Source: Nemertoderma westbladi (taxonomy: Eukaryota; Xenacoelomorpha; Nemertodermatida; Nemertodermatidae). From it: 56,361 nt of DNA. Where the stretch lies: assembly GCA_032718475.1 (NCBI GenBank), contig JAUCBJ010005857.1, forward strand, positions 1-56,361. Reading direction: 5' to 3'. Within the stretch, counting starts at the first letter, position 1, and the number at the start of each line of letters is the position of its first letter. A program made the position numbers and the translations under genes. The notes under the pieces are model-generated. The model had not been told where the DNA came from. It did no database searches and saw nothing but the letters and a program-made list of their open reading frames with translations. Shown in pieces: positions 52,309 to 56,361 of the stretch.

Positions 52309-53137
52309 CCGGGTGTTCCATAATGATTGCCCCCCCCCCCCCCCCCCCCGGGCAGCCAAAACTGCCAGACATGCACATTAGTGTAATATATCATTCGAAA
52401 GAGAATTTAATTCTGAGCTTGCATGCAAAAATTTAGGGTCCAATACAAAAGTATAAAAATTTTATAGGCTATTCTTTAACCTATCTTATTTTTAAATATT
52501 TGTGATTTAATCACAATTAAAAAAATATATAATTTATCCAGCGTTAGTCATCAGCTTTCCAGCCATGCTTCTCCTTTGCAGCACGGGGAGCTCCTCGATA
52601 GTGGCAAAGGATGCTAGCCCTTAAAAGGGCCGTTTTGGTTTGAGTTCAGTTTGATTATGCCACAGAATCACGACCCTCTCTAAAAGTAACATCTCTGATC
52701 CTGTCAACCATACGTTTTTCTTCAGAGTCATCGAAGATTGCACTGGAACTTGTCATTTTAATTACTTCTGTTAGGCCCAATTCAGTAAAATTACCAAAGA
52801 AACACTAATACCGGTAACTGAATACTGTAATATATTGCAATACAGCAAAAGTCAGGTAGTAATAATAACTGTTTAAACAGGGTTGCAACCTGCAAAGCTG
52901 ATGCCTAACGCTGGATAAATTATATTTTTTTTTAATTGTGATTAAATCATAAATATTGAAATGTAAGATAGGTTTAAAGAATTGCCTATAAAATTTTTAT
53001 ACTTTTGTATTGGACCCTAAATTTTTGAATTCAAGCTCAGATTTAATTTCTCTTTCGAATTATATATTGCACTAAAGTACATGTCTGGCAGTTTTGTCTG
53101 GCCAGGGGGGGGGGGGCAATCATTATGGAACACCCGG
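52309..53137. mobile_element. Foldback MITE with about 245-bp inverted repeats
   Basis: Left arm 52,309-52,555 and right arm about 52,890-53,137 are inverted copies, roughly 85-90 percent alike. Ends are ccgggtgttccataatgatt then a C run. TA flanks both ends (52,307-52,308; 53,138-53,139). The arms contain a shared gggtccaatacaaaagtata and tataatttatccagcgtta. The roughly 330-bp centre is unique and has a histone-type stem-loop-like hairpin at about 52,617-52,640 (minus strand). Confidence 0.85.
52617..52640 (-). other. Histone 3' stem-loop-like motif
   Basis: On the minus strand: ccaaaacggcccttttaagggct. It resembles the histone mRNA 3' end element (CCAAAA leader, GGCYCTTTTNAGRGCC stem-loop), with one mismatch at the stem base. 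A stop codon lies about 20 bases upstream in one frame, but no recognisable histone codons precede it and no clear purine-rich downstream element follows. Confidence 0.35.
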
Positions 53138-53635
53138 TACAAAGTTAAAACGGCCCAACCAACAACCGAAAACATTAAAAAGGTTCAGAAAGCTAAGGAA
53201 GATCTTAAATTGGCCTATAATACCAGCCAGGAGAAGGGTAGGTGAAAAACGCGGATCCGGATTCCAAAATTAGCAAAAAAAAGGGAAAGGAGCAGGTTAC
53301 AGTGGTACGTTATTTTAACCAAACCAATAAACTAAAGTCAATAGAACATGTTATAGTTTTATTTTTGGGAGTTATAAAAATGTAAAAAAAATCGACTTCC
53401 GTAGGGACAATGTTAAATGTAGAATCCGGATCCGGATTATATTGAAATTTTATATATGACTGAATGGCAAAATTTTTGCTCAGTCCCAAACGCGACGGTC
53501 GTCGATAAAAAACAGTCTATCTCTAAAAGAACATGACATGCAGTTTTTATTCAACGTTGCAAATAAAAAGTTATCCTTTGCCTCACTTTTGGGTTCATTC
53601 TCGTCTATGGTGATGTTTATAAACGCCACGAACAC
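53138..53635. other. Spacer, no supported gene
   Basis: No gene seen. Confidence 0.4.
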
Positions 53636-54540
53636 CACTTCATGGGGTGATGACGGGGTTGGTTCATGGGGTGATAACTGGGTTTCAGGGGGTGATAACT
53701 GGGTTTCATGGGGGTGATAACTGGGTTTCGTGGGTGATAACTGGGTTTCATGGGGTGATAACTGGGTTTCATGTGGTGATAACTAGGTTTCATGTGGTGA
53801 TAACTTGGTTTCATGGGTTGATAACTGGGATCCAGGGGGTGATAAATGGGTTGGTTCATGGGGTGATAACTGGGTTTCGTGGGATGATACCTGGGTTTCA
53901 GGGGGTGATAACTGGGGTTCAGGGGGTGATAACTGGGTTTCAGGGGGTGATAACTGGGTTTCAGGGGGTGATAACTGGGTTTCAGGGGGTGATAACTGGG
54001 TTTCATGGAGTGATAACTGCGTTTCATGGGGTGATAACTGGGTTTCATGGAGTGATAACTGGGTTTCATGGGGTGATAACTGGGTTTTAGGGGGTGATAA
54101 CTAGGTTTCATGTGGTGATAACTTGGTTTCATGGGTTGTTAACTGGGATCCAGGGGGTGATAAATAGGTTGGTTCATGGGGTGATAACTGGGTTTCGTGG
54201 GGTGATACCTGGGTTTCAGGGGGTGATAACTGGGTTTCATGGAGTGATAACTGGGTTTCATGGGGTGATAACTGGGTTTTAGGGGGTGATAACTGGGTTT
54301 CGTGTGGTGATAACTAGGTTTCATGTGGTGATAACTTGGTTTCATGGGTTGATAACTGGGATCCAGGGGGTGATAAATGGGTTGGTTCATGGGGTGATAA
54401 CTGGGTTTCGTGGGGTGATACCTGGGTTTCAGGGGGTGATAACTGGGGTTCAGGGGGTTATAACTGGGTTTCAGGGGGTGATGACTGGGCTTCAACGGGG
54501 TGATAACTGGGTTTCATGGAGTGATAACTGGGTTTCAATC
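53636..54540. repeat. Minisatellite, 21-bp unit with higher-order structure
   Basis: Unit ggtgataactgggtttcatg, about 42 copies. A block with two aggtttcatgtggtgataact-type variants, a gggatccaggg variant, gataaatgggttggttcat and tgggtttcgtgg recurs at about 53,780, 54,100 and 54,315, so several units were copied together. A 21-bp stop-free unit gives long open frames (VITGFHG or KPSYHPM repeats) on both strands; these are artefacts. Confidence 0.9.
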
Positions 54541-55024
54541 GATACCGATAATTGAGGTATATAGATATTCCATTCGGCTATAAGTTCAGTGTTCTGAAAG
54601 TGAAAATAATCGACTTTAACTTAAAATACAGTTAAAGTTAAAATGAATTATTTGTGAAGCCTAAAATTAGCCAATCTAGTATGTTATTCCAGTGTTGTAA
54701 TACTCTGATAACTAATCTTTATTTAATTGCAACTCAACTTTTTTAATAGTCGCAAGAATTTTCACTTTAATGTTACTTTTGTTAATCTTACTTTTTTTGT
54801 GGTCCAAAAATGTCCCGTACGTAACTTTACTTTTCTACCATTTCCCTTGGTGAAGCCCTCACTGTTGAAAATAGTCGCAAAACAACTAATAAAAGCAGAA
54901 ATCCAAGTTTCGATTCTTTGTAAGTTATTTACGCCAGAATGTGAAACGTTATGGAACTCAGTAATTCGAAAATGTACCATCCTTTTCAAAATGTTCATAT
55001 AAGTTCTCGTTTTTTTTCCACTGT
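54541..55024. other. Spacer, no supported gene
   Basis: Overlapping open frames at 54,727-55,002 (plus) and 54,762-55,043 (minus) show no domain. Confidence 0.4.
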
Positions 55025-55132
55025 GTGGACCTGGACGCCCCACCCATTACACATGTGGACCTGGACGCCCCACCCATTACACATTGTAAGAAAGTGGACC
55101 TGGACGCCCCACCCATTACACATTGTAAGAAA
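55025..55132. repeat. Short tandem repeat, 3 copies
   Basis: gtggacctggacgccccacc/cattacacat at about 55,025, 55,053 and 55,094; copies 2 and 3 are separated by tgtaagaaa. Confidence 0.9.
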
Positions 55133-55192
55133 CTTTAATAGAATCAGTGCAATAAATCGGATATGAGTGTTCAAAAAATATATTTTAAAATG

Positions 55193-55721
55193 TCATGGGA
55201 CACGATACATCAGAAAAGTTTGGGACACGATACATCAGAAAAGTTTGGGACACGATACATCAGTAAAGGTTGGGACACGATACATCAGAAAAGGTTGGGA
55301 CACGATACATCAGTAAAGGTTGGGACACGATACATCAGAAAAGGTTGGGACACGATACATCAGTAAAGGTTGGGACACGATACATCAGAAAAGGTTGGGA
55401 CACGATACATCAGTAAAGGTTGGGACACGATACATCAGTAAAGGTTGGGACACGATACATCAGTAAAGGTTGGGACACGATACATCAGAAAAGGTTGGGA
55501 CACGATACATCAGAAAAGGTTGGGACACGATACATCAGAAAAGGTTGGGACACGATACATCAGAAAAGGTTGGGACACGATACATCAGTAAAGGTTGGGA
55601 CACGATACATCAGAAAAGGTTGGGACACGATACATCAGAAAAGGTTGGGACACGATACATCAGAAAAGGTTGGGACACGATACATCAGTAAAGGTTGGGA
55701 CACGATACATCAGAAAAGTTT
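55193..55721. repeat. Minisatellite, 25-bp unit, about 21 copies
   Basis: Unit tgggacacgatacatcag(a/t)aaaggt. Two variants (agaaaag and agtaaag) alternate irregularly, otherwise near-perfect, implying recent expansion. Stop-free in several frames, so the open frames are artefacts. Confidence 0.95.
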
Positions 55722-55959
55722 GTACGTAAAATTAAATATTTCGAGAACGGCCTGACCTTTAGGTGGGGCACTCTCAAGGTTGTTATGAAACAATTATTTA
55801 GCTTTCCATTTGATAATGTCATGTATGGAACTTAGCAAAAATCTTGGCATTCACTTCATTTATATATGAAGAATATGTATTGTTTTAATTTTTCCTTTTT
55901 ATAGTGCTTCCTGTTCATTTCAGATTTCCATTTCATTATTTGACAACGGCAGGTATGGC

Positions 55960-56227
55960 ACCTTGGGTCAGGGTCATGGATAAAGAACAGCAGAAAGACA
56001 TAGAAGTTAGGAAAGCAAATGCTTGGGTAGCTCTATCAAAAATGGATACCATCTGGAAATCAGATCTCTCCAGGCACCTGAAGACCAAGTTCTTTCGAGC
56101 CACAGTGGAAAGTGAACTTTTATACAGGGGTGAGACCTGGACACTGACTAAATCACTTGAACAACGAATTGATGGTTGCTACACAAGACTACTAAGGGCA
56201 GCCCTAAACATCAGCTGGAGACAATAA
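55960..56227 (+). pseudogene. LINE fragment E, C-terminal region, different subfamily
   Basis: Frame reads EVRKANAWVALSKMDTIWKSDLS, HLKTKFFRATVESELLYRGETW and RIDGCYTRLLRAALNISW. This is the region after the RT thumb, homologous to 360-560 and 47,570-47,770 but clearly divergent, so it belongs to a related LINE subfamily common in marine invertebrate genomes. Start and RT core are missing; it ends at TAA 56,227. Confidence 0.75.
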
Positions 56228-56361
56228 ACAATGTTGTTACCAATTGAGGGAAAGGTGTAGGAAAATAAAATTAAAGGTACCATTTCGGCTTTTTTGACCC
56301 TTTCACTCTTTCGACCGATTGACCAGAAACGTGGAGAATCGGGAAGCCTGTAAGGACCTCG

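Noticed and set aside
53617-54555. Long KPSYHPM- and VITGFHG-repeat frames on both strands
   Set aside because: Product of the 21-bp minisatellite; same residues on every frame pair and no start context.
55163-55755. Repeat frames reading GHDTS and GTRYI
   Set aside because: Product of the second 25-bp minisatellite.

Overview
The window looks like a stretch of animal nuclear genome, most likely an invertebrate. It is AT-rich with long intergenic spacers, and it carries several decayed non-LTR retrotransposon (LINE) copies, miniature inverted-repeat elements (MITEs) with recognisable target-site duplications, poly-C/poly-G tracts and minisatellites. I see no ordinary host gene. Nothing in the sequence fixes the species.

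The main content is an endogenous DNA-virus-like element of the Polinton/Maverick/adintovirus type, present in several copies. Copy 1 (about 10.6-24.2 kb) is the most complete. Its plus-strand arm (10.6-13.3 kb) encodes an unrecognised protein pair, a protein with C2H2-like fingers and a GSGW domain, and a protein that reads like a two-repeat TATA-binding protein. Its minus-strand arm (24.0 down to 15.5 kb) encodes, in order of transcription, an unknown protein, a RING finger protein, a packaging ATPase, a virion protein with a Gly-Gly site, a small basic protein, an F54H12.3-type integrase, two tandem paralogous virion proteins, a basic Gly-Gly minor virion protein, a 49-residue basic peptide, an F54H12.2-type major capsid protein, an adenain-like protease and a 'DFQ' protein with a Cys/His tail. 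Most of these carry one or two lesions (nonsense codons or homopolymer indels). DNA polymerase B is missing from copy 1; a C-terminal relic lies at 7.8-8.2 kb. Copy 2 (27.8-36.1 kb) has a large internal deletion and is split by a LINE. A divergent copy 3 lies at 38.9-41.3 kb and a scrambled relic at 7.7-8.6 kb.

The most unusual part is a set of three cassettes (13.66-15.34, 24.39-25.88 and 25.91-27.78 kb). Each holds one intact plus-strand gene for a 124-146 residue protein in the slot beside the DFQ gene. Promoter blocks and 3' flanks are nearly conserved between cassettes, while the encoded proteins share only a short core. This is the reverse of neutral decay and suggests a conserved expression cassette with a fast-evolving cargo. 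All three are open while neighbouring virion genes are broken.

Region by region: 0-1.6 kb, LINE 3' end, a second LINE type and a PIF/Harbinger-like MITE; 1.6-7.3 kb, spacer with a SINE-like tRNA segment, a hAT-like MITE and minisatellites; 7.3-13.6 kb, element relics and the early-type arm; 13.7-36.1 kb, cassettes and the two gene clusters; 36.4-38.4 kb, LINE fragment and a Tc1/mariner-like MITE; 38.9-41.3 kb, copy 3; 41.4-45 kb, spacer with a perfect 58-bp hairpin; 45.1-48.1 kb, a 25-bp minisatellite and a 5'-truncated LINE with an 11-bp target duplication; 48.1-56.4 kb, spacer, a foldback MITE, two large minisatellites and the 3' part of another LINE.
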